Assembly: GCA_963965975.1 (NCBI GenBank)
Contig: OZ014422.1
Span: 3,495,155-3,559,154, forward strand
Length of the DNA: 64,000 bases
Direction: 5' to 3'
Source of the DNA: Xestospongia bergquistia
Taxonomy: Eukaryota; Porifera; Demospongiae; Haplosclerida; Petrosiidae
In this document: positions 30,912 to 42,949 of the stretch, piece after piece
Position numbering within the stretch: the stretch's first letter is position 1
Layout: each line of letters begins with the position of its first letter
The notes under the pieces: generated by a model
Told to the model about the DNA's origin: nothing
Database searches by the model: none
What the model saw: the letters and a program-made list of their open reading frames with translations, nothing else
Made by a program: the position numbers and the translations under genes

Positions 30912-33007
30912 TTAATGAGCCACTCTTCCTTCATAGAAGGCCCAATCCAGAGAATTGATATTAGAGGAAACAGGTCTATGATATGAAGAGCGAGCTCCAC
31001 ATAAGCATAGGATGGTGGATCTAAGAAGGGAGAAAGACAGTCAACAGCAGATCCAATTCAGAATACGTGAATAAGGTTTTTTATGATGGTCTGACAGGTT
31101 AGAAGCTAAATGTTAGTGAAAGGTAGTAGCAGCAGGTCCCATCCCACCAGCAGTTGTGAATACCAGAGATGTGAAAGTGCCATGCTCAACTGTGCGAATT
31201 CTAGAGTCATACTGTTTTCTTTTTGCTTGTTCATTTCTCCTGTGGGATGCTTTATGGGTCAATCTGATGTAAGTGGTGGAAAATGGATTATAAACTCTAA
31301 CATCAAAAAAAGCTCTATCTGATTTGTGGCAAATGGAAGGAAACCTACCACACTTACAATTCATGGCATGGTTAATATTAAAAGAGGAGCCATGTATGCA
31401 ATGAGAGGGAAGATGAGGAGGTGTCCAACCATATCTAAGACAGATGGCATCTATAAAAGCTCCCTTGTGTAAAGCAAAACCGTGTTCAACTATAGGCAGA
31501 GCTGTAAGCCATTAAGAAGCACCTTTCTCACTAGCAACCACAAGACACCGTTTTAGACAGTGATCAGAGAAAGACTTATACAAATTAGAAAAGAGTGTAC
31601 TGACATGAGCTCAGTGGTTTGATTTCACTTTTTTTTTTCGTATCAGTGACTCATATAGAAGTGTAAAAACAAGAGTCTCAATTCTTGTGACAATTGATTT
31701 CACTATGGGAGAGAGAATGGAAATTTAGTCATGGTATTGAGTATCAGCTTCTCTAATTGGGTTAGTTATTCCAAGGCCTCTTAGGTCAGCTAGAAGAGAA
31801 AGAAGGGAGCGTATAGAATCATGGACAGTGTTCCTACCCATCAGAATGGGATCAGTCTCCTTCTCAGGCAGTCTTCCAAGGGGTGAATATGTTGACACAC
31901 ACCAAGTGTAGTACGACAAAGATATACAAGTTTATTGAAGAACCCGTGAATTAAGCCAGAAAATGAAGCATGTGGTTGAGTTTGAGCCACAGTAGTGAAT
32001 TTCTCTAGCCGGGACACCCACTCAGATGTAACATTGATGTCTATGTCACCAAAAACAGAACAGGCAGTGTCCTCAATCTCACGTTTCACTATGAGCCAAA
32101 GACTTAGTGGACTTTGCATAGTATCCAAATAAAGGACCATGACACCGAAGCTCCTCCCACCAGGATTGTATTGTGGACAGCTTCCCAAGGCTGCAGCATT
32201 ATCTGCATACCAGACTTGGTGGACTGAAGTTCGATTAAGACAATGGATGAGAGGGAGTATCCCTATTGCATACATAACCATCGCTAAAGGGTCTCCTTGT
32301 GTTGTTCCTTCTGATGAGAAGATAATATTGTCATCAATGAATAAGGGAACATCAGATTGATAGCAATTAGTTAGAATTATTGCCAGAAATGGACAGAGAT
32401 TGTGTATATTTAGTAGAGCTGCACGTCTGTTGAATGAGTTAAAAGCATTCCTTGAATTGGTGAGTAAAACAGCCTCACAGTCCACTGACTCAAATAGATG
32501 TCAAATAGACAAAGTCCTTCTCTATTGAACAACCTCATCATAGCAGGACTTAACAAGAGATGAAAAGGATTCACCATTGATGTCATTCCACAGAAAGTTC
32601 GGTTCTGCCACTAGTGAAAAATCAGCAAAGTCAGGGACTATATGAGATCCGCACATTCTCAAGCTACAAAATGGGCATGTAGTGCTAGAAGACGACCCAC
32701 AGGCAGGAGTATGACCAAAAATGCTCTCTCTATCTGAAGGAGATGAAACGTTAGAGCAAGGAGACACAGGGTCAGTACATGGAGAAACTGATATGTTCCA
32801 GTCTGGCGTCCGTACAGAAGACTGATCTATTGTCGAATGAGCTTTCAGTGAAGTGATAGACGCAGGAGCAGTAGCAGATTTGGATGAACTCAAGGGATTA
32901 AGGCAGTGTCCATCACAACCAGGTAGGCAGTTGAAACAAGCACAACCAGCTTTAACACAGTCAAAACCCTTACACAGGTCTCCGTAACTACACCTACAGC
33001 ACACCAT
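30912..33007 (-). mobile_element. LINE-type retrotransposon, second family
   Basis: Minus-strand pieces: an N-terminal Cys-rich region (32522-33007; MVCCRCSYGDLCKGFDCVKA, C-x-C and NCLPGCDGHC) that looks like a zinc-binding cluster, then RT (31841-32485) with FNSFNRRAAL, EGTTQGDPLAMVMYAIG (motif B) and VWYADNAAALG (motif C). The second Asp of the YADD box is Asn here. The C-terminal part (31113-31364) reads CGRFPS and RAFFDVRVYNP with RRNEQAKRKQYDSRIR, and 30912-31112 continues LNWICCRLSFSLLRSTILC to a stop. The RAFFDVRV block is probably the restriction-like endonuclease core. Frame changes separate the parts, and a catalytic residue is lost. This family is distinct from the copies at 13.3-16 kb and 35-37 kb. 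Confidence 0.8.
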
Positions 33008-33031
33008 TTTTTATCCATTTCTCATGTCAGA

Positions 33032-33239
33032 CTAGTTTGTGGTAAATAAGGTGGCAAACCAAGCCTGGCTTTATGTACTGATTAATGAAGACAAAATTGA
33101 GGATTTCAATGTCAATATTAAAACTGGGATTATAGACATTGCTGATTATGGAACAGTCCTACACTCTGGATGGGGGACAAGATCATCCTGTTGATATTAT
33201 ACGTAAATTGAGATTTAAGTCATATAATGATCCAGACTA
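33032..33239 (+). pseudogene. Unidentified 3'-exon-like fragment
   Basis: Open frame VANQAWLYVLINEDKIEDFN, then TGIIDIADYGTVLHSGWG; a one-base shift in a G run then gives DHPVDIIRKLRFKSYNDPDY and a stop at 33239. The composition and the end just before a stop suggest the last exon of a host gene. I do not recognise the family. Confidence 0.35.
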
Positions 33240-33352
33240 TTAGTGTGTGTTATTTGTATTGTGTTAATATGTCATCAGAAATTACTATATAATGATCCAG
33301 ACTATTAGTGTGTGTTATTTGTATTGTGTTAATATGTCATCAGAAATTACTA
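33223..33352. repeat. Exact 65-bp tandem duplication
   Basis: Positions 33223-33287 are repeated at 33288-33352 without a visible mismatch (tataatgatccagactatta...). The first copy contains the stop of the fragment above. Confidence 0.9.
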
Positions 33353-33589
33353 CTTAATATAAACCTCAAAGTAAATAGTTGAGGTCACTGACTCAAGTTT
33401 GTTATTTATCAATACTATTTGTACATACTGAGATGTGAGGTTTCAGTAATATAGCAAAATTCAAGTTATATAATACAAACAATCATTTATTAGTTCACTG
33501 TATCTAACTTCCATTGTCCCTGTTCAGTTAAAGTCACTCTCATTTGATGATAATATAAGATATACTAGACAGTCATACTACATAGCTAA

Positions 33590-34243
33590 TGAAATGCACT
33601 GAAGTGCTTAACCTCTTATCCAGATACTTCCTTATCCTCCTCAAGTGACGTAATCTCACGTGATGCTCAAGATGATCATTGATGACTCAGCATTTCTCTT
33701 CAATCAAAGGGAAAATAGCTTTGCCTTTTAGTGAGTCTACTGGGTACTTTGCACTCTAATTGACAAAAAGGTGCAATACTTTCTAACTTCTTAGTAAAAG
33801 TTAATGATTTTCAAATGACAGCTATGGTGCTGTTGTTTTTAGTTTGCACTCAAAGTATTGACAAAGATAACTGACAAAAGTTAGTAAAACTGTCATAACT
33901 AACATAACATAAGTATTTTTGCAAAAACTCTCACTTCAAAAAGTTGGAAAATGTCATAAGATGTATGCTGGAGGTTTTTATTGAATTTTTGAGTCTTCAC
34001 TGAAAGTTGTGCCCTTTTTCAAAGGTTTTTCAGACTTTTAAAGCTTTTTGTTCATTTGATGCTCCTTTTGGCAGTATTCTTAAGAAATGCCGAAAGTTTG
34101 CTATCCTCCACTATAGTTTGGTGGCTACCAGTGCCATATTTGCTGAGTTAAAGCAGTTTAAAGCGATTTACCTGGGTAACAGACAGACAGACACACACAG
34201 ACTGACAGACTACTCGCTATGCGTCTACGCACAGCTAGGTTAA
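33590..34243 (-). repeat. Dispersed repeat, copy B
   Basis: Reverse-orientation copy of the 3326-3806 repeat, the most complete of the three at one end: it extends past the caattagagtgca block to agcacttcagtgcatttcat, which copy C also has. The opposite end reads cctagctgtgcgtaga on the minus strand. Confidence 0.8.
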
Positions 34244-34957
34244 TATATTAATACCTGTTTATTAGAGGATCTATGACCAACAAAGGATAGTAGTACCCAT
34301 TTGATGAATACTGGTATAGAAATAATGTTCATCTTCTTCATTTAGTGCTGAAGTAACCTCATCAAGTACTAGAATTAGAAAACACTCAAATGTCTCATCA
34401 TACAACCTTTATATGAAGTATCTGCTACTATTTATAATCACTTACTAGCAAAGGAAGTTTTGTGGTAGAAGAGTCAAGCAAATGCTACTTTTTGCATTTC
34501 TCTTAGAGATATATAGCCATCCCTGACAAGAGAAAAAGAAAGAGAGAGAGAGAGAATCATTCACTTAATCTAGTAATAGTAACTCACCGGTTACCATGAA
34601 AAATCACATCAACTCCTCCCAATCTCTCTCTTAGTGATAACTATAAAATGTAGTATTTGATGTACAGATAAGTAACGGACAATTTACTAGACCAGCCAAT
34701 CTTAATGCTTCATTAATTGTATTCTCAAATAAGACATAATCTATAATGAGATAATGATATGTTCAGTGGAAGTGTGATAGTACCAGATATATGAATTTTA
34801 ACTTACCAGTTAAATTATCAGTTCGTCATTGAGTTCTTTAGGAAATGTGGATAAGTCACCTATTACAGTAGACAGTGGCTATGAGTGATGGTAGCTATGT
34901 AATACCTAAAACATTAAAATGTAGTAAGTTATATTATTAAATAATAATATAGAAATG
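34244..34957. other. No gene seen
   Basis: Contains an (AG)n run at about 34534-34552 and scattered AT-rich sequence. No coding frame supported. Confidence 0.4.
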
Positions 34958-37200
34958 ACAGTGTTTCTACTCTTCGACACATACCCAAGTGTGCTAGGGA
35001 TTCTTGGTCTGGCCTTCTGGCTGATGTTTTTTTCTTGGTACACTCTAACCCATACAATGATGAGGCTTGGGGAAAGGTTTTCATGCTCCCAAAATCCATT
35101 TTGTTTGTTCCTTCCGTAGGGCTTCCAACCATTGGCGTGAGTCTGTTAAAAGTGTTAAGCAAAGAATTAGACATTGGTATTCAGGTGATTTGGTTGGTCT
35201 TTGGTCAGAAGTCAAGATTGAGGAAGCTAGGTTGAATAGTTGTATGAAGAGAAAAAACTCTGCATTCTGAGAATGCCCATCGAGCTTGTCGAGCTATTGA
35301 AGATGGTCAATATAGAAAAGCCATTCAGTTTCTTACTTTTATGGTGTTGCTCAGGTATGTGATGATGTGAAATTGGAAATGTTAGCAAAGCACCCACAAG
35401 CTGACCCTCCTAAACTTCCAACTTCTGCTGCCTCTTCTCCTGTTAAAATCAACAAGTTCACTCTCATCAGGGCTTTGAGATCCTTTCCTCAGGGTGCAGC
35501 TCCTGGTCCTTCTGGTCTTAGAGCTAACCACTTTAAAGAGGCTGTGTTTTGTCCATTTCCAAAGAATGCTTTGGTTGCACTTCATTCGCTTTGTAATTTT
35601 ATCAATCTCCTCTGTTTTTCTTTAGTCCTTCATCTTGTTATTGAGAGAAATAAGAGGGAAGTTCCTGACCTTTTAATTAATGTCTAGTACCTGGATGACA
35701 GTACTCTCTGTGGTTCAAGTGGTGATCTTATAAAAGCCCTTAACATCATTGAAGAAGAAGGGCCCTCCTGAGGTCTTTTCTTAAACGGGAATAAGTCTTT
35801 GTTATTTGTTCCTGAAGATGACAATTTTCTCACAACCCCCTCCCTTCAGATATTCCCATCGCTAGGGATAGTTTTGTTCTTCTGGGTTCGCCTGTTGGTT
35901 CACAATCATTCTGTTCTTCTTATATCTGTAGTAGAGTTAAGAAAATTCAGGACATCATTCCTTTGCTTCCCGATGTTGAAGACTCCCAGATGGAAAGTGC
36001 TTTGCTGCACTCTTGACTCTCCATCCCTAAATTTTCGTTTTGTCTACGAACTTGTCCTCCAAGTTATATCAAGGAGATGATTTCCTCTTTTGACATCTCC
36101 ATGTACGAGTCTGTATCTGATTTGGTTGGTGCTCCCTTGTCTGACTGGTCTTGGCAGAAGGCTTCTTTGCCAATCTCACTTGGTGGTTTTGGTATTCGTC
36201 AAACATCTTTTCATGACCCAGCGGCTTTTGTTAGCTCTTGGGTTCAAATCAACTGATCTCATAATTGGAATACTTAACTTTGTCACTCCATCTTCTCCCC
36301 ATGTCTTCTCAGCTATAGAGTTATTATCTGCTTCTGCTAAAAGACTGGAGTAGTCCTCTTTGGACAATATTGACTCTCCCATCAATCAACACTATTTGTC
36401 CAGAGTTATTGACCAGGGATCCTTTAATATCCTGACTGACACAGCTCCAGACACTCAGTCAAAGGCTTTGGCTTTGTCATCTTCTGTTCATCACGCTGGA
36501 GATTGACTGAAGGTAGTACCTTCTAAGGCTCTTGGTCTGCATATTCCATATCGTGATTTTCGTTTGTGTTTATGGTATTGGCTGGGTGTTCAAATGTGTC
36601 AGGAGGGGTCAACTTGCCCTGTTTGTCAAGTGGTGACTAATGGCTTTTGGTGACCATCACGTTGGTTGTAGAGGCAATGGGGACCTCATTCATCGACATA
36701 ACTCCCTCAGAGATACCATTTTTTCTGCTGCCCAATCAGCTGCTTTAGCTCCTAGGAAAGAGGTTCTATCTTTAGTATCATCATCCAGTTCTCGTCCAGC
36801 TGATATCTTCTTCCCTTGTTGGAAGCAGGGGAAACCTACTGCATTTGATGTCACTGTTATCTCTCCTCTTCAGCAGCTTACCATTCAAGGTGCCTCTGTT
36901 ACTCCTAGTTATGCGATCGCTGTCGGAGAGGATAGAAAGTTCCATACACATCTGGAAAACTGTTTAGCTGCTGGTGTCTCCTTTGTCCCTCTGATGGTTG
37001 AGTCACTGGGGGGATGGAGCGATGAAGCAGTCGATACCCTCAGGCTGATTGGCAAACAACAAGCACAACGTATGGGTCTCCCACCATCTCGTTCAATCAA
37101 TCATCTCTTTCGCCTCTCTATTGTTCTTTGGTGCGGAAACACCTGCATGTTGGCGTCCCGCATGCCCATCCATTTGCCATCTGAGAATGGGATTGAATGA
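34958..37200 (+). mobile_element. LINE-type retrotransposon, same family as 13.3-16 kb, copy 2
   Basis: Plus strand. The leader TLRHIPKCARDSWSGLLAD (about 34965) and LPKSILFVP correspond to copy 1; then HWYSGDLVGLWSEV, the RT entry QGAAPGPSGLRANHFKEAVF (about 35490) and a YLDDSTLCG palm motif (about 35690). The internal RT part between about 35620 and 35630 is deleted relative to copy 1, so motifs A and B are missing. The C-terminal domain is well preserved (36640-37200): CRGNGDLIHRHNSLRDTIF, a Cys/His motif, then RPADIFFPCWKQGKPTAFDV, the presumed PD..D endonuclease core, and GVSFVPLMVESLGGW to a stop at 37200. Multiple stops and shifts occur in the N-terminal two thirds. Catalytically dead. 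Confidence 0.82.
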
Positions 37201-37518
37201 TTAATTTCATTTACACATAATATTGTTATCTTTATTGTAAAATTATAGTAATAATATAATATTACACAAAATACAAAATGACATTGCATCTGAGTATTAA
37301 TAGAGGAGTGTGTACCTCACTGTACATGAACTGTTGTTATAAGTGTCATCCAAGCCATTACTAAATGAGGTACTATCATCAGATAAATCAATGGAGGGAA
37401 TTACTGTAGTTGTAGCACCTCAAGATAACAAATCCTAAACAAAATGACATGTACTAGTAACCACAGTAACACATTGTGTTCTTCCTGCGAGTATATACTA
37501 CTAAGTCAGCAATATTGT
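37201..37518. other. Spacer with a terminal-exon-like motif
   Basis: A minus-strand stretch at about 37310-37400 reads SSIDLSDDSTSFSNGLDDTY. A similar stretch occurs at about 58650-58695 (FIDLSDDSTSFE), so a duplicated 3' exon of an unknown gene may be present in both places. Confidence 0.35.
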
Positions 37519-37642
37519 TGGAGGGATCATTTTCCCCTTGATTAGAAGAGATTCTTTCTTTTTTTCAACAACAAAAAAACTGTCTTTTTTTAATAACTAA
37601 TATTAATTGTCATAACTGCTATTGATTAACTCGACGAGTCCA
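37519..37642 (-). repeat. BEL/Pao LTR (3' side)
   Basis: 124 bp, bounded by TG/CA on the element strand. It pairs with 41682-41807. Confidence 0.8.
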
Positions 37643-40600
37643 TACCGCCAGCCAAGACCAGGGCGGTCTTACAAACAACTAATAATGAATAATGAATTAC
37701 TTATACAGTTAGTTGTCCTTTTCTTCTGGGAGTAACATGGCTATCTTGGTGATTGGCCGTCTATAGATACCCAATTTCATCTTTACAGTCATGACTCAGA
37801 CCAAATCATCCTTACCCTTGTGGACTTTATTTACTCCTCCAAATGGGCATCTATATGGGGCTAAGGTCTCATCTTGAACCATGACTATGTCCCCAACACG
37901 AACGTTTCACATTGGGTGTCGCCATTTATTATACCGGCATAGTTTGACCACCTCTGCAAAAAGTGTAGCATCAGGCATTGACACAAGTGCGAACGACACA
38001 GCATTGATAATGATTGATACAAATCTACATGATCTGGTACTGCTTCCAATGGTAGACCAACAAGAAAGTGACCAGGTGTGAGAGCTTTCACTCCATCACC
38101 CACAGCTGATATCGGGGTTAAATGTCCACTGTTAAGACAGGCTTCAATCTGCACAAGTATTGTTGTCAACTCTTCAAGTGTCAGTTTGGTTTCTCCAATG
38201 ACCTTCCTCAGATGTGTCTTTAGGCTCTTAACTGAAGCCTCCCAGAAGCCCCCAAAGTTAGGTGTTTTTTCTGGAATGAACCTCCACTCAACAGCCTGGG
38301 AAGAACAGAAATCATCTATAACTTTATTATTTTTCCTCTCTTGCAGAAACTCTGTAAGTTCCTTCAGTTCTCGAGCTGCTCCGGTGAAGTTAGTACCATG
38401 ATTGCTCCAAACTACGTTTGGTTTCCCACAATGAGCAATGAACCGTCAGAGACAAGCTAGGAATGCTTCAGTTGTTAAAACAAACACAGCTTCAATGTGA
38501 ACTGCTTTAACCAACATTGATATGAAACACAAACATAGGCCCTTAGTATGGTGGTTTGCATATGGAAGCGCATTTTATCTTAGTCACAGTAGCAAACACA
38601 TTGCCTGGGAAGGTAGGTATGATCCTTTCTGCAGGCAGTTTTTCCATCTTCTGTACCTGTAGTTTGGTTGCCTCTCTACGACACACAATGCAACCACAAG
38701 TAACGGATCGAATGTATTTACAAACACCCATGATATATAATCTATGATTCAGTGATGCTGTCAACAATGTGGGTCCAGCTTAAAGCAGTTGAAGATGATC
38801 ATGACGAATTATTAGTTGAGTGAGTTGGCGTTTACCCTGTACAGTCACAGGATATCTATGAGCATAGGTCAAGTTATGATCATCCTGACATCCACCTACA
38901 TGCAGGAGGCCACTAGTGCCAATAATTGGGTTCAGTGAGTGAAGATTGCTCTTGAATGGAAGTTGTTTCCCCTTCTCTATCCTCTTCAGTTCAACTTCAA
39001 AACAATCACTCAGTGAATACTTGATCCAGTAATTTTCGGCATGTCTCAGTTCCTTGATTGACAAACAATCTGTAGCGGTAGTCTTCTTTCGACAATGATT
39101 GATGAAATGAATTACCCATGCTGTAATTGAATTCAGATGGTGGAAATCATAATAACAATTCAATGGAATGATAGATGATAACACTTGACTACTTGAATGA
39201 TGACACATTTCTTCAAAGACGTCTTTGTGTGTTGAATCATTATTACTGTCTCTCTTTGGCCATTCCGCAAGAGGCAATTTCAACCAACCTGGGGCTGACC
39301 ACCACATCTTATAAGTCACAAGCTTGGGTCGAAATAGTCCTCTAGATGCACAGTCAGCTGGGTTACACATGATTCCATTTCTCAGGTGGGATAAGATCCA
39401 TTATGACTGATATTCTGTTGGCGACAAACTGCTTGAATCGTCTCCAATCTAAGACAATTGTGCAGTCAGTCCATGCAAATACTGACGATGATGGGATCTC
39501 AAGGACTCCTTTTGCATGATGGAGAACCTTGGCCAGTAGATGTGCTCCGCACAATTCCAGAGGTGGAATCGTCAACTGTTTGATCGGTGCAACTTTGGTC
39601 TTGGCCAGAACCAATGAAACATGTACTTTGACTTTAGAGTCGTCATATGTAGATAGACAACACTGGCAAACACATTCTCAGAGGCATCACAAAATCCATG
39701 ATGCTGCTAGTCTTGGATCACAGCATCTTTGGGAAAATAAGGGAAAATAATATTGATCAATGTGTTCCTGCAACAGAAGCTTAAGTTCTGTCCTCCATTC
39801 TTCAACTATGTACTGGGGTGCATCTTCCCAGTCAATTCCTGCTACCCATACTCACTGCAATAAGATCTTCGCTTTTACAATGGCAGGTGAAAACCATCCT
39901 AGTATGTCAAAGGTTTTCCTGATATTGGAGACCAGTCCATGCTTTGTGAGTTATCACACTGAGGTAGCTCATTTATTGTCAATTGAAAATGGATCCAGCT
40001 TAGAATGCCATTTAACACCCAGCATATTAGTGTAACCTTGTGACTCAATGATGGAGAGGATACTTTGTGAGTTCAGGAGACAGATTCTCAATGACCAAGG
40101 CAAAGGTTGGAATTCCACTTTCTCAATAGAAATCTTCTTTCACAAATAGATCTTATAACTGCCTCTGAAGTGTAATGACTTTGTCTTTGGAGCCAGCACT
40201 GATCAAACCATCATCCACATAGAATGAATTGAACACAGCTTCAACAGCCAATGGAAACTCAGAGGCGTGATCGATTGCATTCTGTCTTAGAGCCATATTA
40301 GCTACAAATGGAGAGGCAGACACTCTGAGTGTTACCTGAGTCATTTGGGATTTTTGGATAGGCTCGTTGGGATTGCTTCATGACACAAACCTGTGGTAGT
40401 CACAATCAGACTCAGTTAGCTCTACAGTGTGATACATTTAGCAGACATCTGTTGGTAAAGCAACTCTATAAGAAACCGGAGCAAAACATCAATTAGTGGA
40501 GAATACACCAATGGCCCAACAAGTAATGTGTCAATCAGGGAGACCCCGGTTAATGATTTAGCACATGCGTCAAACACCGCTCTGATCTTAGTAATTGTGT

Positions 40601-41681
40601 TCGTGCTCTGACCATGACACTTCCAGCAAGAATGAATAGATTTACACTGGTGACCAGCTCACAGACGGTTATGACATAGCTTGTGAGATTTTGGACAGAT
40701 AGCTTCCCATCATGAGCCAACTCCTTGAATTTGTTACAATTGAATAAGAAATGTCTTTCTGGTTTATGCAGTACACACATTTGGATCTTAAAGGTGACAG
40801 TGTTGGTAGTGAATGATGTTACTTGCTTACTGGACTGGAAATTTTTTCTGAACTCACCCTTTGATGGTTTCCTGCTTTCTAAACTAGAAGTTTCAGACGC
40901 TTGTGCACAAAGATTCATGAAGTCTAATAGATCCTGATAGTGTGGCATGCTGTAGCATCTTGACTGTGCTTCTGCCATTCAAAAATAGTCATTGTGTCCA
41001 ACTTGAGTTCAACAACAGAAGTGATAATGGACCTGAAGGCTCACAGTCCATTGCTTTTAGTGCTCGAATATGATGTTGCACAGTATCATGCTGCTTGCGT
41101 AGTTCCTTACCATCACCATTCTTCAATGAAGGGGCTTCTAATATCATATTAATGAACTTGCTCAACTGCTCATCATGCAAACGGATCAAACAAACATCAT
41201 CAGTCTCGGTCAGCTTACCAACAGCATCACTAACCTTAGTGAAACTTTTACACAAGTGTTCTAGTCTCCTCCCAGCTGTTTTTGTTACAGATAACATGCT
41301 TGATTGGAGTCGAGGAGATGTATCAACTACCACCATCTAGCCGAGTAGTAAATTGATGACCTCATCATCATGTTGATCAAGAATAGTCTGTTCACGAGTC
41401 TAGATAACTGATTGTAGATCTATGATTGCAAAACGGTGGTTCCTGAAGACTGAATGCAATGACTCCAGCTTTTCCTTTACTTTTTTCGACAGATTCGGTG
41501 ATTCTCCAATAGTCTTTCCTTGCTTCAATTTCCCTAACGTTGGTGGTCAGGTATGTAATGGAGGCACGTGACGCTCCTCTCCTTCTCTTGTGGGTGGACA
41601 GATCTGCCATGGAACTCACTAATACTAGACATTATTGAACAATATTGAGAACAACAATAGGTACCCGGTTCGATGGACCAA

Positions 41682-41807
41682 TGGAGGGATTGTTTCCCTT
41701 GATTAGAACAGATTCTTTTTCTATTTTCAACAACAGAAAACACGTGTTTCTTTTTTAATAACTAATAATAATTGTCATAACTGTAATTAATTAACTTGAC
41801 GTGTCCA
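41682..41807 (-). repeat. BEL/Pao LTR (5' side)
   Basis: 126 bp, similar along its length to 37519-37642 with about a tenth of positions different plus small indels. Confidence 0.8.
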
Positions 41808-42890
41808 ATTATACTTGACTGACCAGTGTAGAGAAATTGGTTAGTAGAGAGAGAAAGACAACTTACAAGAACAAAAACAAAATATATCACATCAATATTT
41901 ACATCCAAACTAAAATCCAAAGATAAAGAAGATTATAATTAAATAATCATTCTATAATCACTTGAAAATGCTAATTTTATATTACTGTAAACACTAGAAT
42001 TTGGAGTACTAATTAACTAACAAAAAGATTACAACAGCTAGAAGACAGAGAGGGAAGTTAGTAAGACTATGAAAAGTGCCAAGATAGAACAGCCACACCC
42101 ATCATCTAGTACACTTGTGAATAGAATAGAATGCTAATGAATAATTGTTGCTAATATGTGCATCAACGGTTCACAGATGTGGTTTAATCTCATTTATTGC
42201 ATACAACAATAGAATAAATGATGCAAATGGACATACAAATATATTAATTATAGAGTGAGAGAAAAAATTACGCATTATCAGACAGATCACTTTTGGATAC
42301 TATCATCAGCAAAACACAGCACAGCGCCTAGCACTACTACACAGCCAATAATCCATGAAAATGAATCACACTGTTTGCTTAACATTTGTGTATCATATGC
42401 GTATATTAGCATGATACACAGTTTTTGTGATATGCTCTGTGAATACAACTATGATTCAAGCTATTTATACATGTCTGTAGTTGTTGTCACTGTTTCACCA
42501 ATGAAAGTACATCATGTGAGATACATTAAATTAATTCTGACATGATACTGAATGAAAGTAAATTAGTCAATATGCCTGAAGCTACATTGAAAGATATTAA
42601 AGAGGTAGTGTAAGGTACATTATTATTATTTCTTTGATCATGTTATTCAAATCAGTTAGTCACATTTATTGCAATATCCATTATGAACAATTTAAATGAA
42701 ATCTGGATATATATTATAAGTGATACTTGGGTAATAAAAGAAAAAATCAAATAATACAAGAAGTGGCAACTGAATGATCAAAAAGGTGTTAAATGAATGG
42801 TCAATTACTTACTAACCAAGTTATATATGCTATATGAAAGTGAGATAAAGACATGATAAATATGAACCTTCCACTACTGCAAGCAATAAT
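41808..42890. other. No recognised gene
   Basis: AT-rich. A 96-codon open frame at 42255-42545 (plus) has no domain I recognise and unremarkable composition; I do not call it a gene. Confidence 0.4.
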
Positions 42891-42949
42891 CATTTGTCAT
42901 CTGTACAATACAATGTGAAATGTGTTCATTGATATATATTTATTTTGGT

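Larger units (their letters stand above)
37519..41807 (-). mobile_element. BEL/Pao LTR retrotransposon fossil
   Basis: A minus-strand LTR element with short terminal repeats (37519-37642 and 41682-41807). Parts recognised in order from the 5' side: a gag-type region (about 40.5-41.6 kb), reverse transcriptase (about 40.1-40.4 kb, with a YVDDG box), RNase H (about 39.4-39.6 kb), a Pao-type linker region (about 38.8-39.4 kb) and integrase (about 37.9-38.8 kb). Flanking 5-mers attgt/attat may be an eroded target duplication. It is broken many times, roughly ten or more, and its two LTRs differ by about a tenth of their positions, so it is an old insertion. Confidence 0.85.

Noticed and set aside
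41095-41340. Plus-strand open frames within the BEL/Pao fossil
   Set aside because: The coding strand of the element is minus and these frames show no domain.
42255-42545. 96-codon plus-strand frame
   Set aside because: No domain, no splice context and no paralogue in the window; compatible with chance in AT-rich DNA.
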